From positions 5,498,518 to 5,562,517 of the forward strand of contig NC_135561.1 of assembly GCF_964340395.1 (NCBI RefSeq): a stretch of 64,000 bases of DNA, written 5' to 3'. This document shows, one piece after another, positions 1 through 13,064 of the stretch; the stretch's first letter is position 1; each line of letters begins with the position of its first letter. This stretch comes from Glandiceps talaboti (Eukaryota; Hemichordata; Enteropneusta; Spengelidae). Position numbers and translations under genes: made by a program. The notes beneath the pieces are model-generated. The model was not told the DNA's origin and did not search any database. It saw nothing but the letters and a program-made list of their open reading frames with translations.

Positions 1-1040
1 TTAGCGAATTTTAACTGTGTAATAAGTACAGGTATACTACAACTTAGAAGGCAGTGGTACCATAGTGCATATAGTAATAAAATTGATGTAACTCTAAACT
101 GTAAATTGGCTATCTAACTTGAAAATTTACATAAGCAGACCAACTGGATCTTTCAGGGCGTAATGCAGAATCTATCTCTACACATATTTTGTAATAGCTC
201 CAAACTTGGAGTGTAAATAATTTACCTGGTATGCTGGTATATTTCAGCTAAATCACTCAGCCTTCAGCTGTTATTATACATGACTCCATGAGGTAAACAT
301 GTATCTCTACACAGTCCCTTCCTTTTAACACCAAAGTAAAGCGTTTTTCTGTATGTACCACAATAGTTTACAGCATCCATATCCATAGTGTAAAAGTATA
401 CTGTTTTAATGCTAATTGACCACATTACCAAGGCCACATGCTAGGCTTGTAAATAAACCAATTGAAACAGTAATAGTAAGTATACTTTTACACTTGATAT
501 GAATGCTAGAAAGGAGTGTATCACATCTAGAAAGTGCTTTACTTCAGTGTTACCACAGGGGCATGTATTATTGCTTAGATTTCCATTTTTCTTAGGAAAA
601 ATATCATATGAATCTCGCTGCTACAAATGTATCAATCTCTATAGTACTATGTATACTATAACTTCCCCTGTACAGGTAGGAATATATATTCAAAAGGTTA
701 TTATATTTAGTCTGTAGACCGGGAAAACAACAATCTACGAAATATTACAAGCCCCTGTGAATGTTACTTCAATGTTGTAATATTGGTGAACTCTGAGTCT
801 AAGTACTAGTCCTAGTGAGTGCTAGTGCATAAAGTACGTTGGCACATGTACATGTAACTCTACACAGTTCCTTTTTCCTGCTTGTACATTTACTTACCGG
901 TACAATCACTGATTTATCCAGAATTTTTGTTGTTGCTTCTGTGAAGGAATGCTGTATGCTCTCCTGAGTATGGAAGGTTGTCAATATCCTTCAATTATAC
1001 TGGAATAATTGGGTGGCGCCCCAATTAAGCAAACATATAC

Positions 1041-1140
1041 TAGCCTGGAGACCTGTCTTGGTGTTACTATCTCAAGAAGCTATCCAAGTGTTTGGCACTG
1101 CTTGAGATACAGTAAGACAAAAGGCAAGTCTCAGAGCTAG
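1041..1140. mobile_element. Small fold-back (MITE-like) element, family A copy 1
   Basis: Inverted arms: GCCTGGAGACCTGTCTTGG...CTATCTCAAG pairs with CTTGAGATACAGTAAGAC...AAGTCTCAGAGCTAG. About 100 bp, no coding capacity. A close relative lies at 7531-7633. Confidence 0.65.
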
Positions 1141-2591
1141 CAAACGTGGTAATAACACCTTCATTTTAATCCTAGGCTATAAATCTCACATTGGCCTTGA
1201 AAGCTGCACTAGCCACAACTGGAATATATTTTGAAACTGTTTTGTTAGATATTGTGTCTTACTTATAATATTATTGTATACCCTGAACAGTACTGACTCA
1301 GGATTACTACATTTATGTAGCTGTAAACAGTATGGTTGAATATATCCAATCAAATTGACTTTTGGGTCCGCACCCAAAAACAGTGCCTCAAATGAATCAC
1401 GACTTCAACTTTTAATACTATACTCCTTACACATAAAATAGACCTCTAATTGTCATATATAATGTCTAAATTATTTATATTTTAATCATGTCAGTGAATA
1501 TATTGTTGATTGTCTGATCGAAATAATACCAGATTCCCAGTTTTAGCTAGTACAGGTTTAAAGTTATATAGAAATGGTAAATTATATAGTACATTCTTGT
1601 ACAAGTTAATTCTATCATAATAGAGTCAGAGACAGACCAAGTCGAAGTCCTTATGGTATGACTATTCATGATGTTATAGTAAAGGTGTTCATATCCAGTA
1701 AAGATATTCAGTACACCATAGACTCTACATACATGAGTAGGGGCTAATGATTACACACAACACAATGCGTTGGTCAAATCTCCCAGAAAGATACACAATC
1801 GGGACAAAAATAGTAAAATGGTGAATTGTTCAGATCTACTTTCGGTGGATTTCTTACAACATGAATACCAAACATCCATCACCTTATACAGTAAATTAAA
1901 TGACTGTACCAGTTGAGTACCATAAGTCCTGATATCTGTCAGGTTACTTGAGACCAAATACAGTTTTGTAAACATTAATACTGCAATTAGATACCCTACA
2001 AATCATATTATGGCTACATACATGACATGAATTGACCAACTTAAATTGGATACATCCCAGGTTGGTATGTGAACAAATACCTTGCTCTAAGTAATGACAG
2101 TTACTTGCAATGGACCCTGACTAAAGACAATTAGCACATGAAAGTACATTTGTTTGTTGTAAAAGAAACCTCTGAGGTCAATGACTTTGATACTTTGAAC
2201 TTGAATGACTGACTGACAAAAGACAGAGACTCACCATTGATTCAAAATTTGTAGCTGTAGTCAGAACTTGTCTGTTACTCCAAGTACTACACAACATAAT
2301 TATGCTTATATTACTTTTTCATAGAAGTCAGCAAATGATTCTTAAAAAGACAAAATTTACGAAAAAAGGGTGTATGTCAGACAAAAATGGTAACAGTTAG
2401 TTAGTTGCACACTCCACTAGAGAGCTTCGCCTTCAAAAATGCTAACTAACACTTTGAATATTGCTTTGGAAACAGTTTAGTTTGTACCCAGGTTTTACCT
2501 TTTATAAAGAAATGGAGTAACAGGGTCTTCTTTTTTGAAAATATGGTATAGCCAGTAAAGGTAACATATACATCCGTACAGTTAACACTGA

Positions 2592-2880
2592 ATATGGGAA
2601 ACAGGTGTTTCACTACAGTGGTGCTATTCTATGGAACAATCTGCCCCTATCCATAAGATCGGCTCCGAACCCAACCCATCGATATTTAAAAGCGATCTTA
2701 CTAAGAATGTAGCCCGGTGGTGTGAAATTGAATATCTTTTTTAAAAGTACACTGTACCCCTGTAACTTTTTGTCCCAGTTTGTCCCTTTTGTTTGTTTTT
2801 CTATGTATATAATCTTGCAACAGGTTCCATTGAGAGAACAGTGAAATGGCTGTCTGTATATGAAAAATTCATAAATAAAC
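2592..2880 (+). pseudogene. 3' fragment of a non-LTR retrotransposon (reverse transcriptase C-terminus)
   Basis: One plus frame from 2606 to a stop at 2712 reads VFHYSGAILWNNLPLSIRS..., the [FY].Y.GA..WN.LP..IR motif common at the end of LINE reverse transcriptases. The remaining ~170 bp resemble a 3'UTR ending in an AT-rich tail. Strongly 5' truncated and dead. Confidence 0.7.
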
Positions 2881-5665
2881 AAATTAATAATTAAAATTCT
2901 ATTGTCTACTATTGTGTAAACTAAAATTGTGTTTTTTTAACTACAGTCAGGTATTCTAACTCTTTAAACTATAAAATGATGAGGTGCAAATAATAGAAGT
3001 GATGTGCAAAGACAATTTTGAGACATTGCATCATTTGCAGTTTAACTATTGTCTCTGTACAAAGTATTAAACAAGAGCTCTGGTCATTCCTTAACACCAT
3101 CTTGATAAAATTAAAATAATACTCAAAACTATGATGCACTTTAGCTAAATACTTAAGCTACTACTGACCATCTATGGATATATTAGTGAGACCTTGCGTC
3201 AGTATAATTACTCTAAGGTGAGACCCATAAAACCTTTGTAAATCAAAAGCTGCTACTGGTAATACTGTTTGCTACCTCTTAGTTTTCATACAGCTCTGAA
3301 ACTTTGTACTTGAACTTGAGAGGGTCACATTACCGACTGTCCAAGATAGCTACCTTCCAAATCTCTTCACTGGTAACCACAAAAGGTGTTTTAACCCGAG
3401 CCCTCCATCACAGTGTACATGTATTGTATTGTGTTAGCAATCTCTGAACTTCAACACTATTGTGATAAAATTCCAGTGGAATCCAAACACTGGGAGTTGT
3501 TGTACCAAATATTGTAATGAATAGTATGAATAAGTACAAATTTTAGGGTCCATGTGTCAAATTTGTGACTGCCAAATAAAATATGAAAGACCAGGAAATA
3601 AACAGAACGCCATGTTTTAACATCCTGACAAGACATGTAACAATTGAATGATAACTACATTTACATAACAAAGGAATGGTCAGTAACAATGTATCAGTTT
3701 CTTTCATGTTCAAGGATTTCCCACAGTAGTAGTAGGATATAAATCTGGATATTTTTGCAAAAGACTTATTTTCGCTAATTTCACTGGAAAACAAAAATGC
3801 AAAAATAAGTAGTGACTAAAATGCCTTCTTGCACGTGAACACAATGTACCAGTCTGGTCATTAGTAAAAATTAGTCTTTGAGATCTTGTTGAAGACTGTA
3901 AAATCACAAAATTTTGTGGTAGTAAAAATATCTAGGTTTACAGTTAGTATTCAGGACAGTCTTGGGCAAGAATGGAGAATGGTGGCCCAGATGTACAAGA
4001 GATACAATTTTGTATTCAAGTTAGGGTTAGGCTATTCTAGGTTTTACCGCTTATCACGATTTTCCTGTATTTCTGGAAACTAATGTGATCCTTGGTTGCA
4101 ATCTTTTCATAACCTAACCACTCTATTCTGTTGACGCAATGGTATATTTTTGACACCATTTGTAATCAAACTGCTATTTTCTCATGATCATGAATAATTC
4201 TTGACAGTAAACATTGATTGGAAGTTTTATGGGACTGTCAAGTTTAGTCATTTTCAATTTCAATCACATAGTACTTATATACAAACATTCTGCCTCAATA
4301 TTGTCAGAGGACATATTTTCAATTAACTCCAGTGATCCAAACAAGTTGATCTGTATTTCAAACCCCCTGATGATTCACTAATGCATTAAATAAAACCCTA
4401 AGGATGACAATCATTCTAATCACAAGTATATCCTGTGACAGTTGTGTTTCTAAATGTCTAGATGTATAAGAAACATAAACTGCATGTAGTGTTCCTGCTT
4501 GGGTGAGCACAACTTAGCTGGCTGTGGTTGTTTTGAGAAGAAAAGAAACTTGACCCCCCTGTACTGCCTGGTTGTGTCTTTTATCATGTAACATGTGGCA
4601 ACAATGTAATTTGACAAGACTCACTAGCCACTGTCAGTGAAAACAAGGGAGCCTTGTATAGACATTGTCAGCACCCACCCCAATTTGTATAGGTAGCACT
4701 GGTATGTGCCCAGGTAAGGTCATGGCGATATCAGGCATGGGTCATCCTCTAATGTCATCATGCACAGTAACAACCGTGTAGTGGTTTCTATGCTCTCTCC
4801 TACATGCACCTTCACCATAAATCTTCAAACTCACAAAGCCATGTGCATCATGACCCTTTTACAAATGGGTAACTAAATGAAGCACTAATTTGTGTTTCCA
4901 ATTTAGGTTTCCCGTAATTTGAAATCTCTGTTTGATATTGATGTATGGTTGGTCTGTGTTGGTTTAAACTAATACACGACTGGACCCTAAAGTTAATCAG
5001 GGCAACGGAGCGGTCTGTTTCATGTCAACCCCACCGTGAAATTGGACACAGCTAGCTTGCCTCGGCGAGAACTTCCAAACCATGCTACCACACGTACGAA
5101 CCTGCTAACATTAATTGGCAATTATCTCGCAGCAAGGCACTTTAAAATTGTGTGGACACCGCCAAAAGACATTCACGCCTTTTGTTGCAAATTTGACAGT
5201 CAGAGTCAATGTGGGTACGATTGGGCATGCAAATCACATACATCCTGTTCCTCTTCCTAGATCCTTGCGTGCGTTCACACTGTTTCTGTTGTGAACTTGG
5301 GATGCTATGGCCCCCTGCAAGTCGGAAGGTTTGTGGCACACTAGCTATCACAATGAAACCTTGAAATGGTATGATCCCTTTCCCCACTCCACTCTTTCTT
5401 TGTTCGATGTTCATTACAAGAAACGTTAAAAAAACACTAATTAGTTGCAATCGATAACAGCGTACGACCGTGTTGTCAGTATCATATGCCCGTAGTGTGT
5501 AGTGAGTACAGCGATCACGCGAGTACGTACGCTCATGATGCATCGTCGTAAACTTTGTGCTTGCCTTCGTACGCTAAATACATAGCATCGGGGGTAAATC
5601 AGTACCCCTGTCAGTAGCTGCCACGCTGTGGCTCATGAAAACCGTCCCCCTATAAATTCTCTTAC

Positions 5666-5733
5666 CTTGGACTACAGCAATACAGTCCGAAATCTACAGA
5701 GAAACGTCGCTGGTGATCCTTCCTGTCGGCCAT
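5666..5733 (-). CDS. Candidate first coding exon of a minus-strand gene
   Basis: On the minus strand an ATG at 5733 in good context (AACATGG) opens 22 codons (MADRKDHQRRFSVDFG...) ending in a consensus donor AAG|GTAAGAG at 5666/5665. I did not find convincing downstream exons in 1-5665; a weak candidate is 896-987 (minus), with donor CCG|GTAAGT. The product is not recognised. This is inference from one exon-like unit. Confidence 0.38.
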
Positions 5734-5900
5734 GTTGGACCTCGGTCTGACTTATAGAAATGAACAGCGCCCTCATCCCATATTTACTGAAAACTGTACA
5801 TTTGCGTTTCCGGGCCATGTGTTCGAAGTCAACCTGTGAAGTGCCGAACAAATATTGCCAAAACTCCGTCAAAGTAGACTAGAAGTTTGTCCCGAGGTAT
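5733..5900. promoter_or_regulatory. Candidate bidirectional promoter region
   Basis: Between the minus-strand ATG (5733) and a plus-strand donor-like CCCGAG|GTATGT at 5896/5897, the sequence is richer in CpG than its surroundings. The TDRD7-like coding start is preceded by an acceptor (7693), so a noncoding exon 1 must lie upstream; ~5800-5896 is the best candidate I see. No TATA box is evident. Confidence 0.35.
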
Positions 5901-6109
5901 GTTCTTTGCAATAACGTGTATTATAATCCTCATATGGTGTAATTCTCTAACATGTTTGGTGCTTTTCAAGTGAAACCATAGGACAAATCGATAGAAATAC
6001 AAATTGCGCACTTTTATGAGCATGTGGTTGGGGGGTTATCGATATCGTACGCGTACTGATATCAATCTCGGCAATCTTAGTCATACAACGATCTATTGGA
6101 ATGCGTATT

Positions 6110-6158
6110 ATAGTACCATGGAGGTATACTAGTACTTATACCTCCATGGTAGTACTAA
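6110..6158. repeat. Near-perfect hairpin
   Basis: The arm ACCATGGAGGTATA is followed by an 8-11 bp loop and its exact complement TATACCTCCATGGT; flanking TAGTA/TACTA extend the pairing. It lies just upstream of TDRD7-like intron/5' sequence. No runs or transposase. Confidence 0.75.
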
Positions 6159-7522
6159 GTAGTGTGAACGACGCCCCGTGTGAATGTAGCCTTTCACTGA
6201 CATGACAACACAAGCTGCTCATCCCTACTCCAGTCTCTTGAATGTAAAAGATCTCCTTTCATATCATGGATGTATCTCCCCAAACACACCCATGATCTTT
6301 ATAGACAGAGCATCATGAACAAACAACGTAATCTAGAATTCGAAATGATTACATGCCATTACACTCATATATTTTTTGAACAAACATTATGAAATAATGA
6401 ATGATGTGAGTATTTGTTCAGAAACAGTTTGCATACAAGGATTTGAAGTACTGAAAAATACTTATATTGGTTCAAAATTATGTTAGATGAAACCAAATTT
6501 TACTAGATTTCGCCTCTATGACCAATGTTCAGAAACTTAAAGAGAAAACTATGTAGTAAAATCAACCAGATATCCCTCTATCACAAGTATAAAGTTAGTC
6601 TCAGATTCAGAATCGATTCACATTGGAGGACAATAATATAATGAGGCCAGTCTCATCTTGAGCCGCAGGTTCAGTCTTGCTCATATTCAAAAAATCATGA
6701 TAACACCAGAAGAAAAGCAGTCCAACAAGAAATCATATCGTACAGACTACAGGAAATGTCTCACTTCTCACTCATCGTAAAATAGTATTTCTACAGACTT
6801 TTTTAAATAAGACCAAAATCTTTTTAAACAGCCTCACTGCAGATACATCATTGGAATAGTGCACCTATCAACAAATACATCAGCTGAATTCTACATTTTT
6901 GGTAAAAATGGGTCTGAAATGGGGTTTGGTTTTGACAGCATAGCTACACATCCCTACCAGACCTGGCCAGTGGTATCCCCTCAAGCAAAAAGAGAGTAAA
7001 TTGCTTTCTGTATATACTTAAACATGTAAACATTTATCACATTACCCTATTTCATCACTGTGTTCTTTTAATATCTTTATTACACTTATATACCCAAATA
7101 GAATTATCAATTTTCTGTACAGTTGTAATAAAGCTAAACCTTATCTCACTTTATATGTTATGTAATGAAAGGGTTCACCCATACTAGCAACAGGCAATGT
7201 TGATGAAAAGCTAATGACAGATGAAGGGTAAACTCTGACTATTGATGTCTTTGCCATCTGTGATTTGCACTTGCAGTGATTCCATAAAGCTTAAGTTTCA
7301 TGATTGATAGTGTAAATCAGTAATACTTGCTTTGTTGTACTCAACGTGATTCAAACTTATCAGCTCTAACTACTCTATACAGCTAGCGTTTTGTGGCAAG
7401 TACAGCTACCTGAGGTTTCCCAGGTTTTTTTTATTAATTTAAAAAAAAATGCACAATGTATGGAAATTTATATACATTTTAATACCAAAGTGTTGTGATT
7501 CTATGCTCATGTAACATGCTCT

Positions 7523-7643
7523 AGATAATGCTAACCTAGAGACTTGTCATAGTGTTACTATCTCCACATGGTGTGGAGACCTTTTGGAGATAAAGTAGTA
7601 TATTAAACACAAGACAAGTCTCTGTGGTGCTAAGATAATGCTA
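7523..7643. mobile_element. Small fold-back element, family A copy 2, with direct flanks
   Basis: Inverted arms ACCTAGAGACTTGTC / GACAAGTCTCTGTGGT with inner CTATCTCC / GGAGATA. The direct repeat AGATAATGCTA occurs on both sides (7523-7533 and near 7633-7643) and may be a target-site duplication. It lies 60 bp upstream of the exon acceptor at 7693. Confidence 0.65.
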
Positions 7644-7718
7644 TTGCAGGGTCATAATCTAGCTTGACTGCATTCATTCCTTACATCTTACAGTTATTGT
7701 ACATACCAGGATTGAATA

Positions 7719-9425
7719 ATGGATGAAGCCAAAGTCAAAATGATGAACTCCATGATAAGGGCTGTACTACAGTCTAGCAAAGAAGGTGTCCTTGGCAGAC
7801 ATTTCTCAAGTAAGTTTCCATCTCCTTTTGCTTCTTTACATGTAAAATTAACCCAAGTCTGTCCACATTGCTAATCTGTGGCTACAATAACTCTGGTCTA
7901 CACTATTAAATTAGAGGTCCATTTTCAATAAGGATTAAATTTGGTGGATGAAAGCAGTTTTTGGCAGTCACAAAAAAGTGTGTGCAAGTGTGCATGCATA
8001 CATGTATGTGTGATGTGCATATATGTGTTTACATGTGCATGCATGTAAGTATATAAATCTAAAACCCTGTATAGCCCAACCTCTATAAAAGTAATGCTCA
8101 CAATTCAATAGAGATGTATACAGTGAAATGTATTGGCAATGGTATTTCCAATGACATTATTTGGCCCAAGTAGGCAAAGTTGTCCAAATGTATACAAAAT
8201 TATAAATTTCAGAATTCAAATACAATTTAATCACATTACTACTTGCTTTTGCTAATGGTTTGACATTTCAACAGTAATCTCAAAACTGAAGAAGATATAA
8301 TAACATTTAGTCATTTTCATAAAAATGATGTGATGCAGCAGAATGATGTAGTATCCTGGTAGTATCTTATCAGTAATTGTAGTACTGTTATAGTTGTGCT
8401 TTTCTGTGCCTTGCTGTAGGAGACTATCGTGATATGACAGGAGAAGACTTCCCTTACAGACAACTTGGCTTTCCAACACTTGATGCCTACTTCAGCACCA
8501 TCCCTGATATTGTATCAACCAGATTGTAAGTTTGATATTTTCATAACAATCTTATTGATATACAATGTTTGTTATTTGAGTGATACAGTAGTCTTGGTTA
8601 GCCAGACACTCACTGCTGGGGGACCTCCCCAAATGAGAATCTTGGGAAACAAGATTCCAACTCACCCGGCGCATGAAGTAGCTTCTAGAGCAGTGCATGC
8701 AGGGGAGTGCTCATGTCTAACATTGTAGGTTAAACGATATAGGTACTTTCGTGACAGGTTATAACTTTTCAAGCAAGTGATACATCTTAATATTACAACA
8801 AATAGGCCTCGTAAGACTATTCTTCAAGACTTGAAAGAAATGTACTGTTACTTCCGGCGAGGGGTAGTTGGAACGTGGTTTCACCAGACTCTCGTACCAA
8901 TTGATACTTTATGTTGCTTTTGGAAGGACTTTTAGTTTAGAGGGAAACTTCTCTGACAACCATTTAACCATGATTTTCATTTCCATAGTAACAGAAATGG
9001 TGATATTTCATACCATAGTGTGAAAGATGAAAGTACTGCCCATCTAAACATGGTCCCCATAGTAACATAGATGGTGATATTATGTACCATGCCATGAGAG
9101 AGATGAAAGTACTGCCCGGCTAACCATGTTTTTGGTCCCCATGGTAACAGAGATCGTGATAGTACGTGCAATGTGCCATGTTGCGAGAGACGAAAATATT
9201 GCCCATCTAACCATGGTCCCCATAGTAACATAGATTGTGATATTATGTACCATGCCATGAGAGAGATGAAAGTACTGCCCATCTAACCATGTTTTTGGTC
9301 CCCATAGTAACAGAGATGATGATATTACATACCATGCCGTGACAGATGAAAGTACTGCCCATTTAGCAGCTATGATATCCAAACAACGATCAGTCAGAAA
9401 GAAATCACGAGGTCGAGCAATTAAG
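7719..9425 (+). other. LOTUS (OST-HTH) domain 1, exons 1-3 of TDRD7-like gene
   Basis: Exons 7719-7809, 8420-8525 and 9308-9425 encode residues 1-105. The order of features is typical of TDRD5/TDRD7 N-termini: an initial helix (SMIRAVLQSSKEGV), the block FPYRQLGFPTLDAYF, and a closing TDESTAHLAAMI helix. LOTUS domains bind RNA (G-quadruplex or G-rich) and, in the extended form, Vasa-type helicases. The third exon is preceded by four partial copies of its own acceptor and 5' end; only the last copy stays open into the basic linker (KKSRGR) and meets a good donor at 9426. Confidence 0.85.
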
Positions 9426-12232
9426 GTTGGTGTTTTTTGAATTTATCAATCAATCAAGCAATCTATAGAACACCAATTTCCAGTAAAACGTAACGGTCAG
9501 ACTAAAGTGTTAATATTCATTTATAATTATGTACTGTCATTTTCAATGAATTTGATGTTTAGTTTGCGATTCGTTTTAGTGAGAGTTTCATAAAGAAAAA
9601 CATTAGTAAACAGAAAAAGAACACAAGGTGTATGATTGATCTCCTAGAGATAACAAATGAACAGCATCCAACAAAGTTGCATTTTATTGACTACTGAATA
9701 AGATGTCCAGACTGTTTATTGGTATTGTTTACACATGGACATCAAGTCAATGTACAGAGTCCATCAATGACAAGTGTACTGTTAATTGAGCGAGTTTGTA
9801 GTAAAGATTCAGTGTATTCAGAAAAATATTGGGGAATAATATAATTATACTAGCGCCAGTAATATTTTAAAAAGATCGGGGAAAGTAACGGCAAATTGGA
9901 GCATTTTGACTCATATTTTGAACACAGCAGAACCAATGACATAGATACATGTTGTCATGACGTAGAAAGACCAGAGTATATATTCCATATTTTTTTGTTA
10001 AACCTGGCTCATGCATGGTATAATGCTAAATAAACAAGTTTAGTGTTATACAAGTACATTTTTAAAAATTGTGGATGGAATTATAGAGAAAAAAAGTTAG
10101 ATTTTAAACTATCGTGACTCTATATAATGATTTGATCTGTTTAGCAGATGAGGTCATCCAGAAGACCAAGTTATCTGGCACAAAGACGTAGTGTTAGTAG
10201 ATCCACATCCAGTAGATATGGTCCTATGGCTTCACCAAGATCTAGCTACATGACGCTATCATCAGCACCACAAAGACCCAGATCTGTTGTACATGTAAGT
10301 TCATAACCTGGATGCCAACGTGGTTTCTAACTAAACCCACGTCTGGTCGAATTCCCTCAATCAGCACAAAAAGTTGTTCATCCAATCAGTGAACCCCAAC
10401 TGTTATAGTGATGTAAACTATGTATAAGTAGCACCCTGAGCTGACAAATATACCATATTTCGACATTACATAACTGTCCCAATAAACACTAACTTTATGA
10501 GGGACTGTGTTATTGGTTAGAATTGTGTGATTGATTAACAAAGACATGATGGTAATGACTGTGTGGGTGGCTGTGGATGAATTTAAATTGCATCTCATAC
10601 ATCTCAGGACTTCGAGAGTAACGACTTTGACTATATGGTGAGTAGAGGTCTAAATGGTAATGATACTGTATAGGAACTAGACTAGTAAGTTCAAAACATA
10701 AATCTTTTCTTGAACATTCATCAGGTGTGTAAGTTGTTTTTTTTTGCCAAAGAATCTTCTTAGTAACTGATTGTAATGATACAATAAAAAGTACTATAAT
10801 ATTTGTTTCATGTTTGTTATCCATTGTAGAATGCAAGGACAACAACATCTTTTGTACCTCACCAAAGCAGCAGTAATGCTAGTATTAAATTTGGATCAAG
10901 GTATGAAGTGCCACCCAGATTTAGAATGTTAGCTTCACCAGAGATAAGGCAATCAGTTTGCCATAGAAGCAACTCCTCTAGTAGCTATTCAAGTGTGTCT
11001 GACACACCGGATATCGATCCTGCTGAGGCTCTGAAAAAATCAGGTAAGATTTCTGAAAAAAATAGTTAATTTTTTAACCAGATTTGGAAAAGTGTAAGAT
11101 GAGTTATTGCTGAAATGCCAAATAAGAAAAAAATGATAATTGAACAATAATAATAGTAGAAGATTTATAGGGTGCAAAATCTCTGTAAATAAAACTCTTG
11201 GTGCAAAAGTGAAGAGAATATTTTACTGTATGGAAGGAAAGTAAGGGAATACACAGACACTGGGTATAGGGTAAATGGAGATGGTGGAGGCCAATGTTTA
11301 AAGAGATAGGTCTTAAGACAATGAAAGACATCAGGAGACTTGGACTGAGAGTTGAAAGGAAGAGTGTTCCAAGATGTAGGGCTAGTGTGAGAGAAGGGGC
11401 TATCACCAAATGTCTTTGTAGATACCCTTGGAACTTGCAGTTTCAATACAAGCTATTTTTTGCCTGCCAGTCATGTCTGGTAGGTTACCATTGACCTCCT
11501 CCATGCAATAATCATCTGTCAATTTCTGTTTAAGTGAGATGATAATTTTTGTGATGTCATACATTTGATGATGTCATGCATTTGTGATGTACATTTGATG
11601 TCATACATTTTTACTACATAATAGGGTGATTTTGATGATGTCATACATAGTAACAATACATCTATTGTACATAATATGGTAATTTTAATGATGTCATACA
11701 TTTTAACAATACATCTGTCTATTGTAAAAAAAGAGGGTAATTTTAATGTCATCCAATTTTTTATTTCTGTATCCCAGGTTTAAGTGATTACAAGTCGTTG
11801 TTGAATATTTACTGTCAACACAGATACCGTGGTTGTGATTTACCTAACTACAAAAGTTACCAGAATTCAACATTTGACTGGAACACTTCAGTAACATTTT
11901 GTGGACAAGTCTTCAGTCACACAGACAGAGCTACGTCCAAGAGAGCATCAGAGCAACTCGCTGCCAAGGCTGCTACTGCTGCCTTTTATAATCATATTGT
12001 AAGTCTTATTGCCACAAAGAAGTTTAGTAGTGATGGTAAGTGAATTGATGACTTTGTCAAGAAAATAAATTTTGCCATTTATTCATCATGATATTAACAT
12101 ATCACTCCTTTCTAACACAGAGATGAACAGACAGACATACACACAGACACACACAGACACAGACACACATATTCACAGACAGACATATATATGTACGTAT
12201 GTACATACATACATAAATGCATACATACATAC

Positions 12233-12263
<31 letters not shown>

Positions 12264-12273
12264 CATACATACA

Positions 12274-12305
<32 letters not shown>

Positions 12306-12324
12306 CATACATACAATATATGTA

Positions 12325-12381
<57 letters not shown>

Positions 12382-13033
12382 ACATACACCCCACATTATT
12401 TGCAACTATTTGGATAGACATGCATTTCATGTGTCTGAAACTGGCAACTGTCTGGAAATGAAACTGACAACTGTCTGGAAATGAAACTGACAACTGTCTG
12501 GAAATGAAACTGACAACTGTCTGGAAATGAAACTGACAACTGTCTGGAAACATGATAAATATTCAAAACAAACTAGTCGGAGAAGAAAATGTTAATAATT
12601 GCCACTATTACAAAATCACAAGTTGATTATCAATTACATGATTGGCTAGAAAACTACATTATAACTTCTCTGATGTGATGAGATCAACTCATAATAATAA
12701 CAATTTCATAATTTATATTCACAAATATCAATTTTCCTATTTCATAATATAGTATATGTTAGTGTATTGTATCCAACACTCTACCTGTATTCCTGTAATG
12801 TTTCTATTCTTTATATGTTTAGCAGCACCAACACTTACCTCACCTCCACCTCATGTTGTAAAACCGAGACCAGCAACTCTTGTAGCACCTAGAGATGCCG
12901 ACGATGAAAAACTTTCCCGTAGAATAAAACAGGTATTTATCAAACTTTGCATGTTTGAATTACCCTCCATCACGATAAGACAGTTGGAAAATCTAAGAAA
13001 AAGTTAAAAATATTGGTACAAACTCATGTATAT

Positions 13034-13064
<31 letters not shown>

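Larger units (their letters stand above)
1..5600. other. Repeat-rich region without a firm gene
   Basis: No supported coding exons apart from weak minus-strand candidates. It holds a short segment (210-285) shared with 50920-50985, a fold-back element at 1041-1140, and a non-LTR retroelement 3' fragment at 2592-2880. The rest is AT-rich and featureless to the eye. Confidence 0.5.
5900..7690. other. Upstream or 5'UTR-intron sequence of the TDRD7-like gene
   Basis: No coding exon seen. It contains the hairpin at 6110-6158 and the second family A fold-back element at 7531-7633; otherwise AT-rich single-copy-looking DNA. Confidence 0.45.

Noticed and set aside
1751-1975. Minus-strand 74-codon frame with a donor-like CTTAC near 1852
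   Set aside because: No matching acceptor or recognisable domain; kept out as noise.
8977-9382. Overlapping minus-strand frames of ~100 codons
   Set aside because: Antisense shadows of the exon 3 acceptor array.
12072-12484. THTHIH/YVCV open frames
   Set aside because: Products of the (CATA)n/(AC)n microsatellite in intron 6.
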